Below are positions 47,300 to 60,479 of a stretch of 64,000 bases of DNA, one piece after another. The notes beneath the pieces were generated by a model. That model did not search any database. It saw only the letters and a list, made by a program, of their open reading frames with translations, and had not been told where the DNA came from. The translations under genes were made by a program, and so were the position numbers. Within the stretch, counting starts at the first letter, position 1; every line of letters begins with the position of its first letter. Origin of the DNA: Adiantum capillus-veneris (lineage: Eukaryota > Streptophyta > Polypodiopsida > Polypodiales > Pteridaceae); contig CM043962.1 in assembly GCA_014529385.2 (NCBI GenBank), positions 48,886,098 to 48,950,097 on the forward strand. Reading direction: 5' to 3'.

Positions 47300-48370
47300 A
47301 GGTTATAGGTTTCAGTTAGGTTTAGGTTTACGTTATAGGTTAGGTTAAGGTATAGGTTATATGTAGGGTTATAGGTTATACATTAGGCTATATAGGTTAG
47401 GTTAGATTAGGTTTAAGTTATAGGTTAGGTTAGGTTCTAGGGTAGATTAGAGCTAACGACAAATAGTGGAGAAAACGCAAACGAACTTCAAAAAACACGA
47501 ACAGACTTCTGTTAGGTTAGGTTTAGGTTTTAGGTTATGTTACAGGTTAGGTTAGGTTAGGGTATAGGTTATACGTTAGGCTATGTTAGGTTATATTAGG
47601 TTTAGATTATAGGTTAGGTTAGGTTATAGGTTAAGTTAGAGCTAGCGGCAAATAGTGAAAAAAACACAAACGAACTTCAAAAATGACTCGTGTACTTCAA
47701 AAAACGCAAACGGACTTTGGTTAGGTTAGGTTTAGGTTTTAAATTAGGTTATAGGTTAAGTTAGGTTTAGGTTATAGATTAAGTTAGGTTAGGGTAAAGG
47801 CTATATGTTAACTTATAGGTCATATGTTAGGCTAGGTTAGGTTAGATTAGGTTTACGTTATAGGTTAAGTTAGGTTAGGTTAGAGCTAGCGGAAAATAGT
47901 GAAAAAAATGCAAACGAACTTCAAAAATGACTCGTGTACTTCAAAAAACGCGAACGGACTTTAGTTAGGTTAGGTTATAGGTTAGGTTTAGGTTTTAAGT
48001 TATGTTATAGGTTAGGTTAGATAAGCTTATAGGTTAGGTTTAGGTTATAGGTTATACGTTGGGTTAGAGCTAGCGGCAAAAACACAAACGGACTTCGAAA
48101 ATGACTAGTGTATTTCAAAAAACACAAACGGACTTCGATTAGGGTAGGTTATAGGTTAGGTTTAGGTTATAGGTTAGGTTACGTTAAGTTATAAGTAATG
48201 CTAGGTTAGGTTCAGGTTATAGGTTATACGTAAAAGGTTAGGTTAAGTTAGATTGTACGTAAAAGGTTAGGTTAGGTTGGGTTGTATGTTAGATCAGGTT
48301 TATGTCCAATGCAAGTTTGGTTAGGTTTGGTTATAGGTTATAGGTTAGGTTATAGGTTTCAAAAGCACAA
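47300..48370. repeat. Telomere-like TTAGGTT-rich array with higher-order units
   Basis: Over 1 kb consists of TTAGG, TTTAGG and TTATAGG steps joined as TTAGGTTAGGTTTAGGTTATAGG. A separate block, opening GAGCTAGCGGCAAATAGTG and holding two or three copies of AACGAACTTCAAAAA-like sequence, interrupts it at about 47,450, 47,637, 47,882 and 48,066. This gives irregular higher-order units of about 185-245 bp. It lies inside the CACTA element, upstream of the transposase gene. Confidence 0.9.
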
Positions 48371-49923
48371 TTAGACTTCAAAAACAATAATATATAATCA
48401 TTGATCAATAAAGACAAGATTATTACCCGGTGGTCCTAATCCCCGTGCACCTCTAGACCGAGGTGTGCGAGGATCGGGGCCTAGCTAGACAATGTGAGGT
48501 TGTCATGTATTGTCATGTAGTTAGTAGTGTGTAGTTATAACAAGAGTGTTTTAATTATTTGTTGCATCATTGGTAGATAAAGTATGGATAATAGGATGGC
48601 GTATCCTTGTGCGCATTGCAAGCATCAAATCTTTCAAAAACAAAAAAATATGCGACCAGCACATACACAATCACGGTCTCTTTCTGATAGACCAAATACA
48701 AGACCTGCATTATTAATCTCATGTTCCAGAGACAATAGATCAAACTCTACAAGTAGATATTCATCCTAGAGAAGACAATTTTCAAACGAACAACCATCAA
48801 CTGAGTCCTCCTAACCAATACCTGATGTGGCATTTCAAGAAGTAGAGATGGAGCAGATGTTAGACGCGTCCTTTGACATGGATCCCATCATTGAAAATAT
48901 AGAAGACGACATCATTCAAGGAAATACTACCAACCAACCTCAGCCATCCCGTCCATATCGATGGCATGATAGCAACGATAAAGAGGGCGAGATGATGCAA
49001 ACTCTTGCATGCATGCCTCTTTACAATGGTGCAAAAATCTCAGTCCACGTATTGCTTTGGCAATGCTTAATTTGTAGCCCTGTCTACGGGTGGTCTGACA
49101 CCTCCGTCATAGAGCTTTTCAGGTAAATACATTGTATCCTAATCATGATAAAGTGCAAGCTACATTTCAATAATTTGATCAAGGGGCATACGTGTTCATG
49201 TAACGACAGGTTGCTCAGTGAGCAAATCTTGCCAGAAGGAAATCACGTCCCCTACCCATCCAGTCGCTAAAAAGCTTCTTACTAATGTGGGCTTGGATTA
49301 ACACAAAATACATGCATGTCCTAATGATCGTATACTTTTTCACAATGAATATGCAAATTTGGAACAGTGTCCCAATTGTGGATCAAACAGGTATAGAGAG
49401 CACACAAGGAAAATTTATCCCTGCAAAGGTCCTTCAACACTTTCCTATCATTCCAAGAATAAAGAGCATGTTCAAGTGCAAGTCTATAGCCGCTTTGATG
49501 ACATGGCCCTCAAATACTAGATCGACAGATGAAGTGATGCGGATACCTGCTGACTCTTGTGCATGGAAGCACATAGAGGAAAGTTGGCCTACATTTAAGA
49601 ATGAGCCTCGATGTATCTGCTTTGGCCTGGCAATGGACGGAGTAAACCCATTCAGATTACAGAATTCGTCATGGAGCACGTGGCCTATTTGTTTGGTTAA
49701 TTATGATCTTCCACCATGGCTAGCTATCAAGAAGGGCCATATGTTGTTGTCACTAATCGTCCCAGGAAAGTACAAAGCAAAGAACATGGACCACTTATAG
49801 AAGAGCTCCAAATCTTGTGGACAGGAATTGATGTGGTTGATATATCCCAACTAATTGGACGACGAAATGTACAATATGTGCAAGGCATTCTCATGTGGAC
49901 CATGCACAATTGGCCAGGCTTCA

Positions 49924-50019
49924 GTGAGTGTTCAGATAAGTGCCTTTGAAACCCTCACACACGTCATGTTATTTCTAGCTATGCCAATGCTTTTATATTT
50001 TTAGTCTGTGCTTTTTCAG
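49924..50019 (+). other. Intron in CACTA transposase
   Basis: The donor GTGAGT at 49,924 and acceptor TTTTTCAG ending at 50,019 join two Transposase_21 segments. It is 96 nt, a normal plant intron size. Confidence 0.7.
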
Positions 50020-51375
50020 GCTTGAATTACTCGGGCAATCATGCATGTCCGAAATGTGGTCCTCGACTTGGCTTCCGCCGCTCTGAGCATTTGAGCAAGA
50101 CAGTTTACGAGTAGCATGGTAGATCTTTGCTTGAAGGATATGAGCTATGTGGACCAAACATAACATGCATCCACTGAAAGCGAGTGATTGGAAAAACATA
50201 TGGCTGGAGAGGGGAGATCTCATGCCACGTGGAATGAAAAGACTTTCTATTTTCCATGAACTCCCGTACTGGAGTGACCTGCTGATTAATCATCCGCTTG
50301 ACCCAATGCACATCTTCAAGAATGTAGGGGAGATCATATGGAAAACCATCACTGGAAAAAGGGAGAGCAAGGCCCAAAGAGATGACCTGCAGGCTGTGGG
50401 TCAAATGCCAGAGATGTGGCCTCGACTTAAACCCAATGGAAAGTTTGCTATACCAAAAGGACCATGGGTTTTGAGTCGTGCAGAAGATCAACAAGTGAAG
50501 AAGATTATATTTTCATTCAAGACTCCCACTGGATGCATGTGATGTTTGAAAACGGATTTTATGAGAGATGACAATCTTAGTGATCTTAAGTCCCACGATT
50601 GGCACAAATTTTTACAGTTTATCTTACCAATTTCCATAAGGATTGTTTGACAAATGACATTAGAAGAACAATCTACAAAATTAGTGAGTTGGTATGCTGG
50701 ATCCATTCAAAAGAGATAAGAGGAGACATCATCGATGCAGCATGCTTAAATGCTATTGAAGCGGTGTGCATGGTGGAGTAGTACTTTCTAACAAACATTT
50801 TTACCATCCAAATGCACGTACTTGTGCATGTGGTCGATGAATTTGCAGTTGCTGGGGTAGCCCATAGTTGGTGGATGTTCTTCTTGGAGAGATTTATGAA
50901 GACTTTAAAGGGGTTTGTTCATCAAAGGGCTCGCCCCGAGGGTATCATGACTGAAGGATGGCTTGTACAAGAGTCTCTTGTTCTCATCAATGAATTTTTT
51001 GTCTCAATTGATCCAGAGATGCCCCGAATGTGGACTACTGAGGTCAACGTAAAGGTGACATGGGACGAACCGCAAGGACAAGGCATTGTTGGGAAGATGG
51101 ACATCACAATGCGAGAGAAGGTTATGAGATTTTGCCTTCTCAAATCAGACATCATGCAAAAATGGCTAGAGAGGTACGAAGGGGAAAAGCAACAACGCTT
51201 GACAGATTGCCTACAATTTAAGCACACCCGTGCCACTAGAAACCTTCCTTTTCCAGATCATCTTCAGAAATTGCCTGACTTTCCAACTAGGCAGTGGTTA
51301 GATGCGACATTCTCAGAGGCAAAGAGGAGTGTTGATTACTGAAGAGGAAGAGGAGATGTCAAGGGTTTGCGATTG

Positions 51376-51464
51376 GTATGTATATTTTCACAACTTCTTT
51401 TTTGAGCTCCACATTATAACATTACTTTAATAACTTTAAATTTGTTTCAATTTTGTGGCTGTAG
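51376..51464 (+). other. Intron in CACTA transposase
   Basis: The donor GTATGT and acceptor GGCTGTAG lead directly into the DUF4216 start (Y-H-K-Y-G). It is 89 nt. Confidence 0.72.
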
Positions 51465-52340
51465 TATCACAAATATGGAGCTTTGTGTTCGCATGGGAAA
51501 CACTTCGGAGTGCAACGGATCGACGAACAAAGGGTCACTTTCGACAGTGGTGTTAGGGCAAGCTTTGTCCAAGAAAGTAGAAGTAGTGCCAGGGATGAGA
51601 ACACAGAGACTAGCCAACTTGAATACTTTGGCTACATCCAAGACATCTTGAAGATTAGCTTTAGAAATTTTGATATTTTTATCTTTGATATCAAGTGGTT
51701 CAAAGTTATTACCAGCGACCCTAATACAACTGTGTGCAAAGACAAGAGTGGATTGATTCAAGTGAACTCTAGGCGGGTGTGGACAGATGCGCGGGGTACA
51801 TTCGTACTTCCGCAGCATTGTGAACAAGTTGTGTTCACACTAGATCCACTATGGAGAGAAAATGATGAAAATGATCTGTCTATACCACGTTGGCTCTATG
51901 TTGTTCAAGTTGCTCCACAGAGCGAGCGAGCGTAGGAAGGATTGGACGTTGAGGTCGAAGAGGTGATTCATGAACAAAGTGCAGGACTGACGGAAGATAT
52001 AAGTTTGGATTTTGAGTTGGAGGTCAGTCGTGAGCATATGCCTGAACCTAGAGATGAAGTGTCAAATACTGAAGCTGATGAGGAGAGCGACGAAGAAGTA
52101 GGGTTTGATGACAAAGATGCAAAAGTACAGTTTGAGATAGACATCTTTGGTGAATCAAATTTCATAGAAGATGAGGTACTAACTAATGATTTTTGCTAGG
52201 AACTCTTTTGTAAAACTATTTTTATTAGTTTACAATACACTTTAGATTCATTCATTTGTGTTGGCAATTTTTTTATTTGTTGATTAAGCGTTTCTTCTGT
52301 AAACTAACGTATTTGTGGGTGTTATTTGTGTATCTGTAGC

Positions 52341-53423
52341 AATGCCCTATGACGATGAGCCATACTCTCCTAGTTTTAGTTTTCTTGTCACTCCAATTGG
52401 CATGTCACCCGAGTAGATGGGTCTCTTTTTGACACAGTTCACACCAGAGCAGATCACGATGGCACATAACCTTTGGGCAGCAGGTTCCTCTAGACCTACT
52501 ACAATCAACACTATGCCTAGGACTAGTGTGTTCCTTACATCGACTGGCCCCACACCTCAATCAAGTGTGCCCCCGACGTCTAGGACAAGTGTGTCCCCTA
52601 CACCGATGGGTGGTTCATCCTCGAACGTCGTTCAGGAGGAAGGGGTAGCGGTTCTATCAATGCATCCACACCACCGAGAGAGAATCCCCCACTCTCTTCA
52701 ATAGATAGTTCAGCGATTGGCACACCACGTACACCTTGGAGATCACACAAGCATGATCCTAGCAAGGTGTACAAGAGCAGGGATGGGACTGTTGTGGTGG
52801 ATAGGGTCGGAAAGGCCATGCGATAGAGGATTCGACAGCTCTGTACAGTTCAATTTGGTCACTCTGTGATGGAGATTTGGGATAAACTCAACAATGAAAG
52901 AAAGGGTTACATCATCGAGGCCATTCACAAAGAGTACATGCCGGTAGAGGGGTACGATCAAGTCTCGAATGGCTCGATTTTAGGCGTGGCAAAGGTCACA
53001 ATGTCACACCATCGATCAGAGACGAGAGACAGGTACATTGCCGGTAGTCCAAAGCCGACATGGTTGGATGCTGAGGAGTGGATGGGGATTGCACGAGAGA
53101 CACATGACAATCCAGACAGATTTCAACAGGAGAGAGATGCAGCCAAAGAACATTTGGAGTTTGCTGGAGCGTCACATCTTGGGAGTGGAGGCTACGACAC
53201 ACTTCAACATGAGTTTGTAAGTATCATACGTATGCTTTGCATTTTTGAAAATATATATGTTATTTGAAGATCTCATGATTAAACCATAATTTTGCAGGAA
53301 GTTGTCGTGAAGCGCCTTCTGACACGCTGAGAGGAGAAGTATGGGTACAAGCAGGACTTGTGGCCCTTTAGACCCAGGCTGCAGGAGGAGGGAGATGACG
53401 TCGACTGGGAGGCATTACCATGA
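52341..53423 (+). pseudogene. CACTA second gene, TNPA-like DNA-binding protein
   Basis: It starts M-P-Y-D-D-E-P-Y just after a TGTAG acceptor-like site. A Ser/Thr/Pro-rich stretch (about 52,440-52,740) is followed by a region (52,740-53,267) with W-D-K-L-N-N-E-R-K, H-H-R-S-E-T-R-D and W-x-x-x-A-R-E-T-H-D. These resemble the plant En/Spm Ptta/TNPA family, which binds subterminal repeats. An intron at 53,217-53,297 (GTAAGT...TTTGCAG) joins H-E-F to E-V-V-V-K-R-L-L, and the frame ends at 53,423. In-frame stops near 52,416, 52,825 and 53,330 and a shift near 52,650 kill it. Confidence 0.75.
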
Positions 53424-53529
53424 GGGACCTCGTGAGCTATTCTTACTCATTCATCTTTATACAGTCTTCTTTGTACAACCTTTTTTGTAGTTGTGGTCTT
53501 CTTGATACAGCTTTACTCAGTGATTATTT

Positions 53530-53890
53530 GCTTGTACAGTTTTGTAGTGCTTATGTTTATGGTTTTGCAATGATGGTATGGCAATCATGGTATGGTTAGG
53601 GTTTGGCAATCAAGTTATGGTTATGGTTTTCAGTGATGGTATGGCAATCATGTGATGGTTACGGTTTGGCAATCAAAAAATGGTTATGGTTATGGTTTTG
53701 CAATCATGGTATGGTTGTTATGGTTATGGTATGATAAGCAAGTTATGGTAATGTTTATGGTATGGAAAGTGGGTTATGTTTATGGTTTTGCAGTTTTTGA
53801 AACATGTTTTAATTATGGCTATAAAACCTTTATGCCATTGTGCCTATGGTTTGGGAGTCGACGTTATGTTTATGCTTTCGAGAACTTGTC
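53530..53890. repeat. TATGGTT-rich array
   Basis: Repeated TTATGGTTATGG and GCAATCATGGTATGG steps make up the 3' flank of the TNPA-like gene. It is probably part of the CACTA 3' subterminal repeats. Confidence 0.82.
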
Positions 53891-54004
53891 ATTATTAAGC
53901 TTTTGATTTTGTGGGTTTTTTCTTTTTACAGTTTTGCTCATTTGTATACAGTAGATCTTTAGCGTCAACTTGTAGGTGGAGTGCGGTTGCTTGTGCACTC
54001 TTCC

Positions 54005-54075
54005 TTTGGGCAGAGAGGGTTGTTTTCTATTGCTGCAGTACATGCAGCATCAGTTCCCAGCCCTCTCTGCCCAAA
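54005..54075. repeat. Nested perfect hairpin in CACTA 3' region
   Basis: A 15-bp arm at 54,005-54,019 is the exact reverse complement of 54,061-54,075. Inside the loop, 54,031-54,037 pairs exactly with 54,043-54,049 (TGCTGCA/TGCAGCA). An A-run follows the outer stem. Confidence 0.9.
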
Positions 54076-54324
54076 AAAAAAATTACAGGTTTGGTCGTTG
54101 GAGCAGAGTTCGGTACATGCACCGGTATGGGTCTCGAAACAAGCATCAATATGAGAAAATATTTCGACGCAGATAACTGCGTATATTTTGGCGTAAACAA
54201 CAGCGTGTATTTCAACGCATGTAAATGAGTACATTCCGGTGGTCATTACCAGTGCATATACCGACGCTACGATACCGACATTTATTGCGATGCTTATTCC
54301 AGGGCATTTTACTTTTAAAAGAAG

Positions 54325-54373
54325 CTTTGTCTCGTCGGTATCTGCGCCGATTTTTGCGTGACATGTTATAGTG
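54325..54373 (-). repeat. CACTA 3' terminal inverted repeat region
   Basis: The minus strand starts CACTATAACA and carries ATCGGCG about 22 bases in, pairing imperfectly with the 5' end. Confidence 0.82.
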
Positions 54374-55919
54374 TCCTAAATGAAGGTGTATGTCAAGTAT
54401 CTTCTAAACATTTGGCCCCTGCATGGGCAGAACCCCACTCTCCCAACTCCCCATTCCTCTACAAAGAAAATTGTAAGAAATCTGACAAACAAGCCATGCC
54501 ACCCCCTATACATTTGTACTTAAGGGTTGTTGTAATAGATGAGGGAAGGTGGAAACTAGAAGATTGTCTCATGTTTCTCTCGCCTAGACTCCATGGAGAT
54601 TGCTTCTTGGATGATGAGTTGTAGCCTCCATTTTATGTGCATAGCATTTGGTGGACATTGATTCCGTGATTTAGTGCACTAATGGTGTTCTCTTCCCACG
54701 ATGGATGCACATAGCATACACAAAAGCTCATTTTATGTTTTCAAGATGTAAATTGTTTAAGTAAGGCTTACATGCATGGTCATTGTTGTACAAGAAGTCA
54801 TTTCTTAGTCATGGATGATTAACTGTAGCTTAATTCATATTTGAATTTATTGTTTGATTCATTGGCCATTTCCCCCCCCCCCCCCCCCCCACACAAAACA
54901 AAAAACAAAACACACACACACACATTTAAAGGAAGATAACCTTCTTTCATTCAAGATGACTACTTTCCTTTCCTATCATTTAGTCCACCTTAACCTTTTG
55001 ACACTAGTCCTATCAAAAAAGGGTCACTTTTGTGGCTTTAAAAGATGTTTGTAAAAAAATGCCAACACTTCTCAAGATGTAGATGAAAACTCCTCGCAGG
55101 GAAATGTGTCTGACATATAGTATGAAAATATGGTAAGAATAGAAACTAAGGATTGAATTTGTCTTTCCGTGTCCATCTAAAAGCACTAATTTGTCAATAT
55201 GCACAAAATTTTGCTAAGTTCCTCAAAGGTAGATCAAATAATTTATAAGCAAGCTCAAACTCCTTTCAGCAATTCTCTTTAGGTATGTAATAGAGCTTTC
55301 AAGATTCTATGCTACCTGTAGAAAGATTAGTGGCATTTGGTGTTAGGTTAAGCTAAGTTGTAAATTGAATTTTACACACAATGTACTATTTTTATGCAAG
55401 TCAAAAATATTGCATATTTGGAGTTTTAGGCTTAAAGAATACTCTCAAAGTTTTCCTTGCATGTCAAAACCATGCTCAAAAAGTTTCATTAGGTAGAAAA
55501 CATATGCTCACACTGCTCATAAAATCCTGGCATGGGCCAAGTCTTCTAGCACATTACAAGCAATGTTGGGATTGGAAGGGCTTTCTATTCTTTAAAAGGG
55601 CATGCAATGTAATGGAATTGATATTTTGTTATTTAATGTAGCTGATAGGTGGAAAATGCATAGCTGCTCTATGGAATGTGCAAAGGATAGCAGATTCATT
55701 ATCATTGTATTATTAAAGAGCTCTTTGTGAGCTATAGTCACTTTATGTATGGACGGACAATGTGTATTCATTTTTTAGCATTCAAAAATCTATAAATAAA
55801 TACTTGCAAGAGGAAAATGCTCACTCTTGCAGGGGGGGAGATTTCACTTAGTGTCTGCGTTGTTCTTCTTTCCTCTTCTCTCTCGCCGTGTCGGCATAGC
55901 ACTCCGATCTAGGAGCTGC

Positions 55920-55921
<2 letters not shown>
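54374..55921. other. Spacer with poly-C tract, no gene seen
   Basis: It contains a run of 19 C at 54,872-54,890 followed by CA-rich sequence. Short frames near 54,358-54,624 and 55,381-55,641 have no supportable identity. Confidence 0.5.
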
Positions 55922-55961
<40 letters not shown>

Positions 55962-55984
55962 CCCCCCCCCCCCCCCCCCCCCCC
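55922..55984. repeat. (CT)n and poly-C tract
   Basis: CT units at 55,922-55,958 run into about 26 C. Confidence 0.96.
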
Positions 55985-56105
55985 AATCACGTACAACGTG
56001 GATTATGTGCAAGAATGGTTGCCAGGTATGAAATTTGTGGTTTTTATGGATTGTAGCACGTTCTTTTGATATTTTGCAGGGCCACTGCGCCTCCATTTGT
56101 AGCAG

Positions 56106-56117
56106 TGGTATCAGAGC
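56106..56117 (+). promoter_or_regulatory. Orphan LTR-retrotransposon primer-binding site
   Basis: TGGTATCAGAGC is an exact match to the initiator tRNA-Met complement. It is preceded two bases upstream by a CA that could end an LTR (TTTGTAGCA). No LTR start or coding region was found, so this is probably a fragment of a copia-type element. Confidence 0.6.

Positions 56118-57605
<1,488 letters not shown>

Positions 57606-57661
<56 letters not shown>
57606..57661. repeat. (CT)n(TA)n compound microsatellite
   Basis: CT to about 57,638, then TA to 57,661. The CT-to-TA order is the same as 600 bp upstream. Confidence 0.97.
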
Positions 57662-58142
57662 TAAATCGGACTTTGTATCGTATTTACCACATTGTAAACC
57701 TCTGGTTTGCTTAACCCTTGTATAAAATTGACATATCTCATAACTCTAAATTAGTGGAATTTTACCATACTTTCTTAAAATAGGGGAATACTACCACTGG
57801 ACTTAAAAGGATTACTCCATACCCCACCATGTGGGGGGAATGCATGAGCTGCCACTTAAAATGGCTCTAATATTGGGCCAATTTTTATGGGAATTAAAAG
57901 GGAATAACCCTATTTGTAATGCCCTGTTTGGCGAGGGTGGTTTGACAGTTTTGGCGATACGTGACTGTGGTGAATGCATCCCCCCCTCACACACTATTCT
58001 TAGGGGTTCATGAGGCTAGAGCGCCGTTCTCTACTGTGCCAGAATGGTGGGCAATCAATACAACCCTGCTACCGTGAGCTGCCCTTCAATATATAGGCTT
58101 TATAGCCAGCTACAAGCGGGATATGCGGAGTTGGCCCTGCTT

Positions 58143-58149
58143 TATAAGG
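58143..58149 (+). promoter_or_regulatory. TATA-like box of P1
   Basis: TATAAGG lies 106 bp before the first ATG. A second TATATAGG lies at about 58,091. Either could set transcription start upstream of the small exon. Confidence 0.4.
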
Positions 58150-58254
58150 TGAGTTATATGCTCACTTGGTTTTCATTCAGCAAGGGTGGGTGTGTATTTC
58201 CTTGTGTATAGTTACTCTCTATGTACAATCTGCTACTTCGTTGTCTTCAAAATT

Positions 58255-58293
58255 ATGGCCCCAAGCAAGAAAATCGCAGTGGAATCTATAGAG
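58255..58293 (+). CDS. P1 exon 1 (13 codons)
   Basis: The ATG at 58,255 opens M-A-P-S-K-K-I-A-V-E-S-I-E and is followed immediately by the strong donor GAG/GTGAGT. It is phase 0, so it joins in frame to 60,480. The N-terminus is basic and short. No domain is recognisable, and it could serve as a nuclear-localisation-like leader. Confidence 0.55.
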
Positions 58294-60479
58294 GTGAGTC
58301 AGATTTTATTACTTCAAAACACCTTAGGCTTTGGTCTTTATTTCAATAAGGCATGATATGCTCTTGCTCTCTCAATGGGTGGTATTTCTGATCTTTGCAA
58401 ACATTATGAGGGGTTTAAAATGGTATTAGTAACCATTAGCTAGAACACATGTTTTTGGTTGAGTTGAGGCCTAGAGGCTGGCTAATCTCTTACTGTTGCT
58501 CTGTCTGTGATTGCCGATTTTACCAACAAAAACTTTGCTAAAACTTATAGAATGATCATGGGTTAAGCTTCGGTACTGGTAATTATAGTAGGTGGTCCTA
58601 ACGAGCTGTCTTTCGGCCTTTTATGATTTTATATATATATTCTTTTTGTTGTTCTCGGTGTAGGTATGGAAATAAATGATATGAAGTATCCTTTCAATTG
58701 TATATTCTTGGTTGGGGTTGCCTACTACTGACCCTTAGCATGGTTTTGACTGGAAAGACTGATGGCCCGTAATTTACTACAAACTAATATGGTTTTTTAA
58801 ATCATTAACAATAACTCATAATTGACCTGACTTGAGGACCTGTTTGCGAGCTTATCTCTTTGTGATAATCTTCCCTTTTGTTGGGATTAATGACAGGATA
58901 CTTTGCTTACACACAAAATAATCATAGATGTATTTTACATGCTAGAAATTGGGATAATTTGTATATACGGGCTTTTTTCAAGCCTAGTATAGGTTTACTT
59001 GGTTGGATTCTTCGTTTAGCACGGGTTTGCCTTTAGATGATGTATACCAGTTGGAGATGCCTACTACTAATCCCAATCATGGGTGTTGTGTTTTTTTCAG
59101 AGGGCATGATGGGCCGAGAGGTATTGGAAACTGATATATGCTTTTTAATTAGTTGTTTGGTGCAGCTGATCATACCTGATGCACGGTTTACCAACATTAG
59201 ACTATGGTAAACGTACATATGTATTTTGTTGGTGCTTGATTGATGGAATGTGCCTCATCTGAGATTAATGGACTTTATTCAGCTCTGTTTAAGGTTTGGT
59301 TTGGTCGTGTATCTGGGCTATTCAGGTTATTCTAACCGTTTATGAGTATCATTTTCTCATCTACATGGTATTTGTGGGCTCTTCTTGAACCTGGCTATGA
59401 TTTAACGTTAGTAAGCAGGTGTTTTTTGCCCTAATTTCTGGTCGGTACAATATCTCTTGTAATCCGGTTTATACGGGCTCTCTTTCGGCCTAATCTATGA
59501 GATCACTGGAATATGGCTTGCCTAGCTTTCCGAGGTTATTGCCTGGATAGGAATGATAACTACTAACTTGAAAACTGATTTTTGCAGATCAAGTGATGGT
59601 TTAAGTTATCCTAGAACTTCAGTGGTTCATTAACTTACTAAAATAAGCTTTCTAAATGAATTTTAAGATAGCGGATTGGTTTATGGGATTAAGAGCTCTT
59701 TTAGGTGGTATTCTATGTCAAATTGGAAAAATTTGAGGCTTTATTTCGTATTTGACTAAAGGAATGTTGCTTTATAACTTCGCATTAGGATACGGATTGT
59801 ACAGATCAGATAATTGAGCCTAACACTTTGAGGATTTGTTTTATAAACAAACAAGAGACTATAGTTTTTAGAATTCGTGGTCTTTGAGAAGGCGGTTACA
59901 CATCACTATAATTTTAGCAGCATGCTTTTCTTCTTTGTTAGTACCTAGGTGACATGGATGACAACTAGGTTACCCCAGTTACATGTTATGCGGTTTGAAA
60001 ACTAACGAATAGTTTGTTTTTGTTACCGTGGCTGCAGATAAGGGTGTCCTTTCCTTGGCTGCTATTTGAGAGGATGTAATGATGCACATTGATACTGTAA
60101 CACTAATCAAAACCTTCTTTCCCTAATATGGCATGATACTATGATGTATTTGTTTGGATATTTAGTCGAAAGGAATACATGATTTTGTACTATGTACTGT
60201 AGACATTGGTCTTTGTAGTTTGTCTCATGTGTTATGTATATTGTAAATAGATTAAACTCTCTCTCCTTAAGCACATGGGTGCTTTGGGTTTTAGACCTAT
60301 GGCACCAGGACCTAGTCTACAGGATTTTTATCCTTAGGAGATGCGGCTTGAAACTGGATTTTCTAGGGTAGGGGGTATCCTACACGACCATTATGACCTA
60401 TGTCTTGGTTGGTTTTAGGATGGAATACCTACCAGCTCCTCTTTTTAGATCTTACTGATATTGATATTGTTTACTTCAG
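58294..60479 (+). other. P1 intron (2,186 bp)
   Basis: The donor is GTGAGT at 58,294, and the acceptor TTTACTTCAG ends at 60,479 with a CTGAT branch-like site about 25 bases upstream. The interval is T-rich on the plus strand, as plant introns are, and has no long frame. Unseen internal exons cannot be excluded. Confidence 0.5.

Larger units (their letters stand above)
48584..52199 (+). pseudogene. CACTA TNP2-type transposase (Transposase_21, DUF4218, DUF4216)
   Basis: This gene would cut and move the element. N-terminal part: P-C-A-H-C-K near 48,600 and P-L-Y-N-G-A...Y-G-W-S-D near 49,010-49,100. The Transposase_21 core follows (49,285-50,542): P-A-K-V-L-Q-H-F-P-I-I-P-R, P-A-D-S-x-A-W-K, G-L-A-M-D-G-V-N-P-F, L-P-P-W-L-A-I-K, and L-P-Y-W-S-D-L. 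DUF4218 begins with L-K-S-H-D-W-H near 50,585 and holds R-A-R-P-E-G near 50,930. DUF4216 (51,465-51,935) has Y-F-G-Y-I-Q-D-I. An acidic tail reaches 52,199. Introns with GT-AG ends are visible at 49,924-50,019 and 51,376-51,464. Several stops and shifts make it non-functional. The start is uncertain. Confidence 0.9.

Noticed and set aside
47300-48370. True telomere or chromosome end
   Set aside because: The steps are degenerate, mixed with non-telomeric blocks, and sit inside a CACTA element with coding sequence on one side and a Penelope-like remnant beyond the other end.
52060-52110. CTGATGAG followed by CGACGAAG, possible hammerhead ribozyme core
   Set aside because: The conserved GAAAC and the closing stems are missing, and the stretch encodes the acidic tail of the transposase. 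A CTGATGA near 56,900 fails for the same reason.
54358-54624. 88-codon frame just past the CACTA 3' end
   Set aside because: It begins inside the transposon end and has no recognisable motif.
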